A stretch of 64,000 nucleotides of DNA, taken from Verrucomicrobiaceae bacterium. GTDB lineage: Bacteria; Verrucomicrobiota; Verrucomicrobiia; Verrucomicrobiales; Verrucomicrobiaceae. Below the pieces are notes generated by a model. The model searched no databases, was not told the origin of the DNA, and saw only the letters and a program-made list of their open reading frames with translations. The translations under genes and the position numbers were made by a program. Of this stretch, positions 9,526 through 18,463 are shown piece after piece. Numbering within the stretch: position 1 is the first letter of the stretch; every line of letters begins with the position of its first letter. The stretch lies in contig JAEUHN010000032.1 in NCBI GenBank assembly GCA_016795365.1, positions 1-64,000 on the forward strand, in the 5' to 3' direction.

Positions 9526-10137
9526 TCAGCCTTCAGGATCGTCGAGGATGAGGTGGAGGCGCGATGTCAGATCGGCGGGGAAACGATGGAGCCACGTCTC
9601 ATCGATCAACCCGACAGCCAAAAGATCGCGAAGGTGCATGCGGTCCTTGTCGCGGAAGGAAATGAGTTTCATCCGCACCAGATGCTCCAGCGGAATGAGG
9701 AGGAACCCTTCGCCCTCTTCCGTTTCATTCAGTTCAGGTGTTGGCTCGATTGCATCAGGCACCGGCTTCTCTCCAGCCCACAACACATGCACCGCATCAC
9801 GGACCTTGGCGTCGGGACCATCCAGAAAGACATCCATCGCCGCTGCTTTGCCGAGGGATGCGATGCGACGATGCACGAAGCCGGCGGCTTCCAGTGCCTC
9901 GCGGGCTTTATCAGCGTCTTCACGCCGAAGGAGAATGTCCACATCGCGCGTGTTGCGCACGGCGCTCGCATCCACACGCGACACCCACGCGGCCACGGCA
10001 TTTCCTCCGACTACCGCGTATCGCACGCCCAGCAGACTCAATGCGGACGCCGCACGCTCAAGGCGATCACGGACTTCATCAATGCCTTGGGCCATGCGTT
10101 TCCAGGAGACGGGTTGCAGAGCGATTGCGGTGCTCAT
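9526..10137 (-). CDS. Nucleotidyltransferase-fold protein (MNT-like)
   Basis: A 203-residue cytoplasmic protein with a nucleotidyltransferase core: a helix, then GVRYAVVGGNAVAAW (the GG/GS-type motif) at about residues 37-51, then NTRDVDILLRRED with the paired Asp residues (DxD) near residues 64-68, and a later strand with AAMDVFLDG. Relatives include minimal nucleotidyltransferases and AbiEii-like proteins used in toxin-antitoxin pairs, but no HEPN or antitoxin partner is adjacent. It interrupts the usual DUF1592-DUF1552 pair: the cytochrome gene ends 42 bases upstream and the DUF1552 gene begins 40 bases downstream, all on one strand. Confidence 0.65.
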   Translation of the reverse strand: MSTAIALQPVSWKRMAQGIDEVRDRLERAASALSLLGVRYAVVGGNAVAAWVSRVDASAVRNTRDVDILLRREDADKAREALEAAGFVHRRIASLGKAAAMDVFLDGPDAKVRDAVHVLWAGEKPVPDAIEPTPELNETEEGEGFLLIPLEHLVRMKLISFRDKDRMHLRDLLAVGLIDETWLHRFPADLTSRLHLILDDPEG

Positions 10138-10179
10138 GTCGGGCAGTGTGCCATGTCGTTGCGTGGAGCCAAGAGTTAT

Positions 10180-12645
10180 CTACTTCCTCCGAAATGTCTC
10201 GCTGAGCACCAGCTCCGTGACAAACGTCTTCAGCCCACCGCCTTGCTTGACGGACTTCGCAACGATGTCGGCGACGGCGGCTTTGTCGGCATACGTCGGC
10301 GCGGCACCGGTGGCGTAGGTGAGAAGCTTCTCGGTGAGGCAGCGCTGCACATCGGCAGGGCGGTCGAGCAGCAGCTTCTTGAAGTCGCGGATGCCGGTGA
10401 AGGTGCGTCCGTCGGCGAGCTTGCCGCTGGGGTCCACGTCGAGCGCGAGCTTGTATTGCCACACGCCTCGGTTCTCCACTTTGGCTGAGGGCTTGTCGCC
10501 TTTTTCTTTGCTGCGATAGCGATCACGCCAGCCGCCGATCACATCGAAGCTCTCCAGCGCGAAGCCCGGCGGATCAATCTTCGCGTGACACGCCGCGCAG
10601 GTCTCGGACGTGCTGTGCTTCGCCAAGATCTCGCGAATCGTGCTCGCGCCGCGAGTGTCCGGTTCCACGCCAGGCACGCCGGGCGGTGGTGGAGGCGGCG
10701 GCTGACCGAGCAGACGCTTCATCACCCAGCCACCTCGCAGCACAGGCGAGCTGACGGTGCCGTTGGCCGTGACTTTGAGAATGCTGGCCTGCGTGAGCAC
10801 ACCGCCGCGCACACTGTCGGCAGGCAAGCTCACGCGCACAAAATCCTCGCCCTTCGCCGCATCGGCACCGATCTCATAGTGCTGAGCGATGCGATGATTC
10901 AGCATCACGAAGTCGCTCTGGATGAAGTTCGTCACCGGCAGATCCTTGCGCAGCAACTCCGTGAAGAACGCCTCCGTCTCGCCCACCATCGCGAGCTTCA
11001 GCATCTCATCGAACTCCGGGTAAAGATTCGCGTCGGGCGAGGTCGCATCAATCGAGCGCAGATCGAGCCATTGCCCCGCGAAGTTCTTCACGAAGGCCTT
11101 GCCGTGCGGATCAGCAATCATGCGGTTGACCTGCGCCTTCAGCGTCGCGGGATCATGCAGCTTCTTCGCGGCGGCGAGCTTCATCAGCTCCTCGTCAGGC
11201 AAGGTGGACCACAGGAAATACGACAAGCGCGACGCCACCGCGTAGTCGCTGAGACGTGCTCCCGGCAGCTCATCGAAGAGCAGGAACTGCGGCGACGTCA
11301 GCACGCCGCGCAGACCAAACTTCGCCGCCTGCACGAAGCTCGCGCCTTTGGCCAGCGACTCCTGCGCGAGCTTCACAAAGCGATCCGCCTCGCCTGACTC
11401 CAACGGACGACGGAACGCACGCGCGGCGAAGGATTCGATGCAGGTCTTCAGCGACGCCGCAGGATCAGCAGGCTGAAGCTCGAAGCCGATGGCTTTTTCG
11501 GTGTCGCTGCGATTGTTGATCTTCTTCGGGTCAATCGGCACCACCGGCACACCGGGAAACAGTGCCTTCACCGATGGCGCAGGCCAGTTCTGCATCTCTA
11601 GCGGCCCTTCGATCTCGACCCACTGCACCGCGAGCCCGCGACCTTTAAAATCCTTGGTCGTGTCGGCGTCATTGAGTCGCTGCCCTTTCTCATCGTAGCC
11701 GATACCGAATGGCAGCAGCAGCAGGTGCTCGCTGCGATTGATGCGCGTGACCACCTCCACTACGCGCGGCTTATCGGGCGGCATATCCCACGCGCCGAGC
11801 AATCGTTTCCCCGCGCTGTAGTCGTTCGCGTAAATGCGCGCCGTGACCGGCTCGCCCGCGCTCTGATAACCATACGCGGACAAACGAATGCGATAGGTGG
11901 CACCGCGACGCAGCTTGAAGTTCGAGAGGCCGAGCCGGTAATCTTCGTCCGTGAACATCACGAGTGCGTCCGGCAGATCGCGGAAGACCACGCGCTTGCG
12001 GCTGTATTTTTTCTTCGGGTCATCGGGGGGCAAATCGGGCAGCGCCAGATTCTCCTGAATGCTCTTCTGATCCTTGTAGCTGAAGCGCTCCTTCTTCAGC
12101 TCGATCGGCATCCGCAAATCCACCGCCGCATCGAGCGCTGCATCGGCGGCCTCGAGATACTTCTCGATCTGCAACTGCGAGAAACGCAGCCCCTCAGCCA
12201 CGGTGTCAAAGCCGTGCATCGGTGTGTCTTCGGGCAGCAGTCCGGCGAGCGGCGTGTCGATCTGCAACAAATCGCGCACCGTGTTCTCATACTCGATGCG
12301 GTTCAACCGACGCGCCTGCGTGCGGCCTGCCGCCTTCTGCTGCGTGGCGCTCGTCTCGCGAAGCTGCTCATCCAGCACATCGAGAAACGCATCCGTCAGC
12401 CTTGTGTCGGGACGCGGTTTTCTCTTTGGCGGCATCTCGCCATCCTCCACGCTGTGATGCACCTTCACCCACTTCTCGAAGAGCGCCGGATCATTGAGGT
12501 CAAACTTCAGCGACGTGAGATCGAGCCCGCCCTTCTTCACCTCCGAGTCGTGACACTCCGTGCAGTGCTTGTCGAGAAACGTCATCAGCGCCGACGGCGT
12601 GGCGGCGGAGGCAAGGAGCGGAACGAAGATCAGCGCGAGTCGCAT
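10180..12645 (-). CDS. DUF1587/DUF1592/DUF1588/DUF1585 c-type cytochrome protein
   Basis: From the chosen ATG the protein has 821 residues with a signal peptide (MRLALIFVPLLASAA); the frame is open 19 codons further upstream without leader character. Order of parts: cytochrome-c motif CTECH near residue 27 with MPPKRKP as the likely distal ligand region, DUF1587 (RRLNRIEYENTVRDLL), a carbohydrate-binding-like middle, DUF1592 (LRGVLTSPQFLLFDE), DUF1588 (ILKVTANGTVSSPVLRG), a second CAACH haem motif, and DUF1585 at the C-terminus. This is the standard PVC protein that partners DUF1552. Probable periplasmic redox protein in polymer degradation; the reaction is unknown. Confidence 0.9.
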   Translation of the reverse strand: MRLALIFVPLLASAATPSALMTFLDKHCTECHDSEVKKGGLDLTSLKFDLNDPALFEKWVKVHHSVEDGEMPPKRKPRPDTRLTDAFLDVLDEQLRETSATQQKAAGRTQARRLNRIEYENTVRDLLQIDTPLAGLLPEDTPMHGFDTVAEGLRFSQLQIEKYLEAADAALDAAVDLRMPIELKKERFSYKDQKSIQENLALPDLPPDDPKKKYSRKRVVFRDLPDALVMFTDEDYRLGLSNFKLRRGATYRIRLSAYGYQSAGEPVTARIYANDYSAGKRLLGAWDMPPDKPRVVEVVTRINRSEHLLLLPFGIGYDEKGQRLNDADTTKDFKGRGLAVQWVEIEGPLEMQNWPAPSVKALFPGVPVVPIDPKKINNRSDTEKAIGFELQPADPAASLKTCIESFAARAFRRPLESGEADRFVKLAQESLAKGASFVQAAKFGLRGVLTSPQFLLFDELPGARLSDYAVASRLSYFLWSTLPDEELMKLAAAKKLHDPATLKAQVNRMIADPHGKAFVKNFAGQWLDLRSIDATSPDANLYPEFDEMLKLAMVGETEAFFTELLRKDLPVTNFIQSDFVMLNHRIAQHYEIGADAAKGEDFVRVSLPADSVRGGVLTQASILKVTANGTVSSPVLRGGWVMKRLLGQPPPPPPPGVPGVEPDTRGASTIREILAKHSTSETCAACHAKIDPPGFALESFDVIGGWRDRYRSKEKGDKPSAKVENRGVWQYKLALDVDPSGKLADGRTFTGIRDFKKLLLDRPADVQRCLTEKLLTYATGAAPTYADKAAVADIVAKSVKQGGGLKTFVTELVLSETFRRK

Positions 12646-12708
12646 GAGGCGGGTAAAAGGGCACAAACCTGACCGCCCGCAACTTCCGACCAGCAACCGC
12701 ACGGTAGA

Positions 12709-13539
12709 TCACCTCGGCTTCAAATACTTGTCGAAGAACCCAAGCACCAGCGGGCGCAGGTCGCGCTGCTTTGGTTGCAGATGAAAGGTGTGCGGAGCGC
12801 CGGGAATGATCTCTAATTGGTAAGTTGCGCCCGCAGCTTTCATCGCGTCGGCGAGGGCTTGGGAGTCGGCCACGTTGACGGTGGTGTCGGCGTCGCCGTG
12901 GAGGATGAGGAGCGGGGGATCGTTGTTGTCGATGTGCGTGCGCGGATCGGCTTGCTTGTAGAGGTCGGTGGCTTCGGCGCGCGACTTGCGGAACATCGAA
13001 ATGTCGCGCTGCTCGAACCAAAGCACCGGGCCGTAGAGATCGACAGCGGATTGCACGCGAGTGTTGCCTTCACCGGGCGGATCAAGTTCGCCGCCGCACA
13101 GGCCGACCATCGCGGCGAGATGGCCGCCAGCGCTGCCGCCGATGACACCAATGTGATCCACGTCGATCTGCAATCGCTCCGCATTCGCACGCAGCCAGCG
13201 CACCGCCGTTTTGCAATCGTGCAAGTTCTGCGGCCACGTCGGTTCCTTGCCTTCCTTGTAAGCGAGCTTGTAGTCGATGCTCATGCCGACGTAGCCATGG
13301 AGCGCGAGCGTGGTGCCTATGTTGATCTCGCGCGCGGCACGCTTCTCACCACCGGACCAGCCGCCGCCATGAATGATGAGCACGGCAGGGAACTTCTGTC
13401 CGGGCTTCGGATTCGCAGGCAAATACAAGTCCGCCTTCTCTTTGCGTCCGGCGCCGAGGTAGTCGACGTCGTGCTCGGTGCGGATGTCATCAGCCGCGAT
13501 GGCTGCGGTGGCGAGGAGGAAGAAGAGGAGATGCTTCAT
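12709..13539 (-). CDS. Secreted BD-FAE-type alpha/beta hydrolase
   Basis: A 276-residue protein with a signal peptide (MKHLLFFLLATAAIA). It has HGGGW (LIIHGGGWSGGEK) near residue 56, the nucleophile elbow GGSAGG (GVIGGSAGGHLAA), the Asp region LLILHGDADTTV and the His in GAPHTFH, i.e. a complete esterase triad. The strong conservation of the four elements makes a working carboxylesterase likely; the acyl substrate is not known. It lies 15 bases after the start region of the sialidase-like gene on the same strand and 63 bases before the DUF1592 gene start, so a polycistronic run from about 16.8 to 8.2 kb is possible. Confidence 0.85.
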   Translation of the reverse strand: MKHLLFFLLATAAIAADDIRTEHDVDYLGAGRKEKADLYLPANPKPGQKFPAVLIIHGGGWSGGEKRAAREINIGTTLALHGYVGMSIDYKLAYKEGKEPTWPQNLHDCKTAVRWLRANAERLQIDVDHIGVIGGSAGGHLAAMVGLCGGELDPPGEGNTRVQSAVDLYGPVLWFEQRDISMFRKSRAEATDLYKQADPRTHIDNNDPPLLILHGDADTTVNVADSQALADAMKAAGATYQLEIIPGAPHTFHLQPKQRDLRPLVLGFFDKYLKPR

Positions 13540-13554
13540 GGTGCAGGGAAAGGG

Positions 13555-14817
13555 TCACGCCTTCGGCTTCAAGAGCAACACGTTCGCACGCTCGATCCAG
13601 CCTTTGCGGAGGTCCATGCGGAACCAGCCGTCGGTGTTCTTGCGGTTGATGCGGCAGCCGCTTCGCGGGCCGGGAGATTTGAGATCATATTGCGCCCAGG
13701 TCTTGCCTTTGTCGGACGACCAGATGATGCCGTTCTGATACGGCGATGCGGGTGCGCAGTGGGCGGCGATGAAGATGCCGTCCTGATGCAGCATGATCGC
13801 GGACTCGTAGCCGGGATTGAAGAGCATCGCGTGCTTCGTGGGATCGGTAAAGTCCTTCGGATCGCAGGTGAAAATGCCGCGGTCGTAGCGGTTCGCGAGC
13901 GCGGGGCCGTTCGCGTCGGCGATCCAATACATCTTGCCGTCGATGAAGTTCATGCCGCCGGCTTTGAAGCGCGAGTTCGAGTCCACGGAGATGAGATGCT
14001 TCCAGTCCCACTTGTCGGACTTCGCGTCGTAGGTTCCGCGTAGCCAGTGAACCTCCTTGCCATCCCCGCGATCAATGTCGCCGGTGCAGGCGTAGAAGGC
14101 GTTCTCGGCCGCGTGATAGGTGACGTTGTGAACGTGGCGAGCGAAGAGCGGGTTCGATGGATCGCCGAGCAGCGGCGTGTCGGGCGGCGCGCCTTTTTGC
14201 TGCATCTTTGGATTCACGCCGAAGGCATACGCGAGCTTCACGGTCTCGCCGTTGTCGGTGGAATAGTAGATGTTCACCGGCACGGCACCGCCAAGCACGT
14301 TGCAGTAGTTGCCCCACACGATCATCTCCTTGCCGTTCACGTCGAAGCAATGCTCGCCATCGAGCGCGTGGAAATACCAGCCGGGCTGATCGGGCTTTAC
14401 CGGCTTGTGCGGCAGGTAGTCGGTGCCGTCGGGACACTTCACGATGATCTCGCGATGTGTCTTGAGATTGTCCGTGCTGAGGAACAACCGCTCGCGCGTG
14501 GCGAACAGGATGTTCCCGTTCTTCATGAGGATGCTCAGCGTGATGTTCTGCGCGTCTGCGAACTCGGCTGTGTGCGGCCACGTCTTCCCGTTGTCCTCCG
14601 ACAGCATGATCTTCGTGCCCTGAAACGCGAACGCCTTGTTCTCGCGCTGCGTGTCGATGTAAGGCTCGTCGGGTGACTGAATGCGCCAGATGAAATGCTC
14701 GTTCTCGCCCGAGAGCGGCAGGGGTTGCTCGGGTTCGGTGGCGGCAGCGAAGGAACGAACGCTTGGCTGCACAAGGCTGCACGCGGCGGTGGTGAGGAAG
14801 TGGCGGCGAGTGGGCAT
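13555..14817 (-). CDS. Sialidase/BNR-repeat-like secreted protein
   Basis: From the chosen ATG (MPTRRHFLTTAACSLVQPSV, a Tat-like leader) the protein has 420 residues. The body contains several Asp-box-like turns: LSEDNGKTWPH, LSTDNLKTH, YSTDNGETV and WSSDKGKTWAQ, marking a beta-propeller of the BNR/sialidase type. No clear arginine triad can be pointed to, so enzymatic sialidase activity is not claimed; it could be a glycan-binding or glycoside hydrolase propeller. It ends 15 bases before the BD-FAE esterase gene and starts 64 bases after the cytochrome-STN gene stop. Confidence 0.7.
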   Translation of the reverse strand: MPTRRHFLTTAACSLVQPSVRSFAAATEPEQPLPLSGENEHFIWRIQSPDEPYIDTQRENKAFAFQGTKIMLSEDNGKTWPHTAEFADAQNITLSILMKNGNILFATRERLFLSTDNLKTHREIIVKCPDGTDYLPHKPVKPDQPGWYFHALDGEHCFDVNGKEMIVWGNYCNVLGGAVPVNIYYSTDNGETVKLAYAFGVNPKMQQKGAPPDTPLLGDPSNPLFARHVHNVTYHAAENAFYACTGDIDRGDGKEVHWLRGTYDAKSDKWDWKHLISVDSNSRFKAGGMNFIDGKMYWIADANGPALANRYDRGIFTCDPKDFTDPTKHAMLFNPGYESAIMLHQDGIFIAAHCAPASPYQNGIIWSSDKGKTWAQYDLKSPGPRSGCRINRKNTDGWFRMDLRKGWIERANVLLLKPKA

Positions 14818-14881
14818 GGTTGGATGAATGGTGACTCCACTACGCGGTGAGCAACGCTGAGTGTTCAGCAAGCTATGAGGC

Positions 14882-15544
14882 TCAAGGCTTCGCTGGAGCA
14901 ATGATCGCCTTCTCGCCTTCCCATCGCAGCGTGAGATTGCCGCAAAGCACGAGGTAATCGAGCGCCTCGTTCAGCGGGCCGTTCTTGAACGTGATCGAAA
15001 GCCTGGGTTCGTTCTTCGGAGCGGTGTAGGCGATCTCGATCTTCGCTTCCTTCGCGATGTCGGCGAAGAGCTGAGCGGCAGGCTGATCGCGGACATCGAG
15101 GGTGACGCGGATGTCTTTGGGCGACTTGGCTTTTGCGGGAGCGGCGACAGCGAAGGTGCGCTTGGGCAGCACGGCAGGAAGTTCATGCGGCGCACCGGCT
15201 TGAATCCAACGGCGCACGACATCTTTCTCCTCGCCGGTTAGCGGTGGAGTCTTCGGATGATCGTCGGGTGGCATCTCGCCTTCATTGACGAGGCGGAAGA
15301 GTTCTGACTTCTGAGGCTTGCCGCGAATGACGTAGTCCTCGTTGTCGGCCATGCGCTTGAGGTCGAGCACGTAGCCGAACTTGCCCTCCGGCTTCTTGAG
15401 CTGGCTGCCGTGACACTCGTTGCACTTGTGCTCGAAGATGACGTGGACGTTACCCGCGAGATCGAGTGCCTTCTCTTTCGAGACGGGCTGTTGAGCATTG
15501 GTCGCCACGATACTGGCGACAAGGAGAAGAACGATGCGTTTCAT
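14882..15544 (-). CDS. Secreted c-type cytochrome fused to an STN-like domain
   Basis: A 220-residue protein with a signal peptide (about residues 1-17). A single haem-binding motif CNECHG lies near residue 41, with GEMPPDDHP near residue 89 as the likely distal Met region, as in planctomycete-type cytochromes. Residues about 145-217 form a different module: IRVTLDVRDQPAAQLFADIAKEA, LSITFKNGPLNEALDYLV and LTLRWEGEKAIIAP match the pattern of the secretin/TonB short N-terminal (STN) fold. The start codon overlaps the stop of the upstream sulfite-oxidase-like gene by 4 bases, so the cytochrome is probably its translationally coupled electron acceptor. Confidence 0.75.
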   Translation of the reverse strand: MKRIVLLLVASIVATNAQQPVSKEKALDLAGNVHVIFEHKCNECHGSQLKKPEGKFGYVLDLKRMADNEDYVIRGKPQKSELFRLVNEGEMPPDDHPKTPPLTGEEKDVVRRWIQAGAPHELPAVLPKRTFAVAAPAKAKSPKDIRVTLDVRDQPAAQLFADIAKEAKIEIAYTAPKNEPRLSITFKNGPLNEALDYLVLCGNLTLRWEGEKAIIAPAKP

Positions 15545-16782
15545 GCAACGACCTCAAACCTCCTCACTTGAATGCCGTTCTTGCCGGTCTTCTGCAAAGG
15601 TCGCGGCTCGGGTTGAGCGAATCCGTTCAGGTCCACACTGCGTGCGCGGACTTCGTAGCGGCCGGGCTTCAAGTCCTTGATCATCGCATGATACGAGCAC
15701 ATGCCGTAGCGCGGTGGCCACGTTAGCGGCTGGCCACGTTGCGGGTCAAAGGCGAGCACTTGATTCGGGTTGATGCCCTTGGGTAGCACGCTCTTCCAGT
15801 CGGGTTGCGCTTCGAGTTGGCAGGGCATCCATGCTGTGTTTAGCAGTTCGTCCGCATCATCCGCGAGCGGCTGTGGCTCGCCTTCGATGCGACGTAGCCA
15901 ATACTCCACGCGTTGCACGCCGCTGAGTCCGCTGATGACCTGGCCGGTGACGAATACCGGATTGCCTGCGGCGATCTTTTGTCCGTCGAGACTCTTGTCC
16001 ACATACGCCGCCGTCTTCAGGAACGAGTCAGGATCATTGTTGCCGCTCGAATAGGTGTCGTTGTTGCGCGCATCGTTGGTGACGAAGATGTGCTGCAGCC
16101 ACTTGATCGATTTGTAGCCATGCGACCACGGCACAATCATGCGCACCGGTCCGCCACGCTCCAGCGACAGTGGCCTGCCATTCACTCGGTAGGCGAGGAA
16201 GACCGGCAGATCGCCGGGCGCGGTCTCGAAGCACTGCGTGTAGCTCACGGATGATTTGAAGACCTGCTTCGGATCATGGTTGTGATAGCCCCAGAAGTAG
16301 ATGCGGCGCACGTTGTTCATCTTGCCGCAGAGCTTCAGCACCTCGCGCAAGGGAACGCCTGTCCATACGCCCTGCCCGAGTGGCGTGTCGATGTTCAGGC
16401 ACTGCATCGCCTTGAGAAAGTGAACCGCGTGCTTCTTGCCCAGCTCCATCAGCGTTGGCAGATCGAGCGCGGTGCCGTCGGCGATGGTGAGCGACTTCTG
16501 CAAGGTCGCTGGCACCTTCGTGTGCGGATCTTCGATGAACGCATCCGCCGTGATCTCACAGCGCCAGGTGTCAGATGTGAGGCGTGCGTTAATGAGTGCC
16601 TCGCCTGTGAGCGTGTGCGGCTTAGGCGTGCCACGCGAGACATCGTAGAAGTCGAGGTCAGGCGTGAGGATCGGGTGCAACTTCGGTGCCACGACTTCAG
16701 CTTTGGCCACACTTGCGGCGGCAACGCCAAGCGCCGTGGTGCGGATGAACTGACGACGTGAGAGAGAAGAGGGTCGGCTCAT
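15541..16782 (-). CDS. Sulfite-oxidase-family molybdopterin oxidoreductase
   Basis: A 413-residue protein with a Tat leader (SRRQFIRTTALGVAAASVAKA), as expected for an enzyme exported with its molybdenum cofactor. A Cys in LKAMQCLN (residue 128) is in the place of the Mo-ligand Cys of the family; GVPLREVLK, the YGY/WGYHNHD region and ERGGPVRMIVPWSHGYKSIKWL match the molybdopterin-binding core. The C-terminal part (GVQRVEYWLR, GRYEVRARSVDLNG) is the dimerisation domain. Members oxidise sulfite or reduce related oxo compounds. The coupled downstream cytochrome (4-base overlap) recalls SorAB sulfite dehydrogenase, but a sulfite substrate is inference. Confidence 0.85.
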   Translation of the reverse strand: MSRPSSLSRRQFIRTTALGVAAASVAKAEVVAPKLHPILTPDLDFYDVSRGTPKPHTLTGEALINARLTSDTWRCEITADAFIEDPHTKVPATLQKSLTIADGTALDLPTLMELGKKHAVHFLKAMQCLNIDTPLGQGVWTGVPLREVLKLCGKMNNVRRIYFWGYHNHDPKQVFKSSVSYTQCFETAPGDLPVFLAYRVNGRPLSLERGGPVRMIVPWSHGYKSIKWLQHIFVTNDARNNDTYSSGNNDPDSFLKTAAYVDKSLDGQKIAAGNPVFVTGQVISGLSGVQRVEYWLRRIEGEPQPLADDADELLNTAWMPCQLEAQPDWKSVLPKGINPNQVLAFDPQRGQPLTWPPRYGMCSYHAMIKDLKPGRYEVRARSVDLNGFAQPEPRPLQKTGKNGIQVRRFEVVA

Positions 16783-16836
16783 GGCGGTGTGTGGTTTGAT
16801 TTCGAGCCGTGATCCTAACGAAGCGATGTCGCAGAG

Positions 16837-18336
16837 TCACCGATAATCCGCGCCGCTCAGACTCTTCAGCACCGATTGCTGCCAGTCGCGCATCTCGCCT
16901 TGCAGCTTCTTCGCGAGGTCGGGTTCTTTGGCAAAAAGGTCGGTGTTCTCGGCGGGATCAGCGACGAGATCAAAGAGTTCGAGCTTCGCTTTGCCGTCCT
17001 TCGACTCGTGGATCACGAGCTTGCTGTTGCCATCAATGATCGCACGGGCTCCGAGGTAATCGTCGTCCGTGATGGGTGGCTGGCGGAAGTTGTTGAAGTC
17101 GCGCGTGGCCTTGCCGCCAGCGAGTTTCGCGAGCGGCGTGGTGCCTTCCTGGAGCTTGGGATCAATGTAGGGCTCGGGCGCAGGCTTCGCGCGTCGTAGG
17201 TTGTTGTAGCTGTATTCCCAGAAGTAGAGCGGCTTCGTGCGTGCGGTCATCTGGCCATCGAGCAGCGGTATCAGATCAATGCCATCAATGGGTCGCTGCG
17301 GCAGTGCTTGGCCCGTGAGCGCGGCGAGTGTGGGGAGCAAATCGCTCGTCGTCGCGCGCACGTCGGTGGTTCGCGGTTTCGGGATGCGTGCTGGCCATTC
17401 GATGAGGCCGGGCACCAGGATGCCGCCGTCATACATCTCGCCTTTGACGCCGCGATGAGGTCGCACGAGCGAGCCGTCGGCGGAGGTGCCGTTGTCGCCG
17501 CAGTAGAAGACGAGCGTGTCGTCGCGCAGGCCGCTTTGCTTCAGATGCGCGCGCAGCTTGCCGATCGCGCGATCCATCGCCGTGATCTCCGCGTAGCGCT
17601 CTCGTAGCACCTCGCCCTGCGGACGCGTGACAGGAGCGCCGGTTTCATTCGACGTGAGCTTCACCTTCTTAGTCGCATACTTTGCAGGCAGGTCGTCGTA
17701 GAGCGCGAGGTCCTGCGGCAGACCGCTATACGGCTCATGTGGCGAGCCGAACCACACGACCGTGAAGAACGGTTTGCCCTGCTGCTTCGTCTTGTCGATG
17801 AAGCGAATCGCCTCATCAATCAGCACCTCGGAACTTTCGCCTTTGAAGACTTCGGGCGGACCACCGTTGCGCGAGAGCGACGGGTTCAGCTCGAAGAAGT
17901 TGTCGTGCGATAGCCACTCATGGAACCCCATCTTGCCCGGGCACACCGGCGACTCCGCTTTCACGGCACCGACATGCCATTTGCCAAAGTGCGCGCACTG
18001 ATAGCCCGCCTTGCTCATGAGATGCGCAATGGTGAACTCCTCGGGCCTGAACGACCAGCCCGGCGCAAAGGTGCCCATGCGATTCGGATGCCGACCTGTG
18101 AGGAAGCTCGCGCGCGTGGGCGAGCAACTCGGATGCCCGGCATAGAAGTTCTCCATGCGCAGACCGGTCGCCGCGATCTCATCGAGCACTGGCGTCTTCA
18201 CATGCGGGTGCCCGTGATAACCCGTCTCCTCCCAGCCATGATCATCGCCCATCATGAGGATGACATTTGGCGGCGATGCAGCTTGCAGTGCGAAGGTGAA
18301 CAAAGAAGAACAGAGAAGCAGAAAGCGTGGGTTCAT
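16837..18336 (-). CDS. Secreted sulfatase (arylsulfatase A type)
   Basis: From the chosen ATG the protein has 499 residues with a signal peptide (MNPRFLLLCSSLFTFALQAA). The metal motif NVILMMGDDHGW opens the mature protein and the sulfatase signature CSPTR lies near residue 71; its Cys is the one converted to formylglycine. MGDDHG..., GKWHVG and FYCGDNG are further conserved active-site stretches. It should hydrolyse sulfate esters, most likely on sulfated polysaccharide. No sulfatase-maturing enzyme is in the window. Its closeness to the sulfite-oxidase-like gene (54 bases downstream) suggests, but does not prove, linked sulfur metabolism. Confidence 0.92.
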   Translation of the reverse strand: MNPRFLLLCSSLFTFALQAASPPNVILMMGDDHGWEETGYHGHPHVKTPVLDEIAATGLRMENFYAGHPSCSPTRASFLTGRHPNRMGTFAPGWSFRPEEFTIAHLMSKAGYQCAHFGKWHVGAVKAESPVCPGKMGFHEWLSHDNFFELNPSLSRNGGPPEVFKGESSEVLIDEAIRFIDKTKQQGKPFFTVVWFGSPHEPYSGLPQDLALYDDLPAKYATKKVKLTSNETGAPVTRPQGEVLRERYAEITAMDRAIGKLRAHLKQSGLRDDTLVFYCGDNGTSADGSLVRPHRGVKGEMYDGGILVPGLIEWPARIPKPRTTDVRATTSDLLPTLAALTGQALPQRPIDGIDLIPLLDGQMTARTKPLYFWEYSYNNLRRAKPAPEPYIDPKLQEGTTPLAKLAGGKATRDFNNFRQPPITDDDYLGARAIIDGNSKLVIHESKDGKAKLELFDLVADPAENTDLFAKEPDLAKKLQGEMRDWQQSVLKSLSGADYR

Positions 18337-18463
18337 CTGCGCGTCGAACGACGGCAAATGGATCAGTCGTGCATGGACGTGCAGAATTGTTTGCCACCGT
18401 CCCCCATCTTTCGACGAGGGGTCAATCTCCAGAATGAAGACAAAGTGAGGCCACTAGCGCTGT

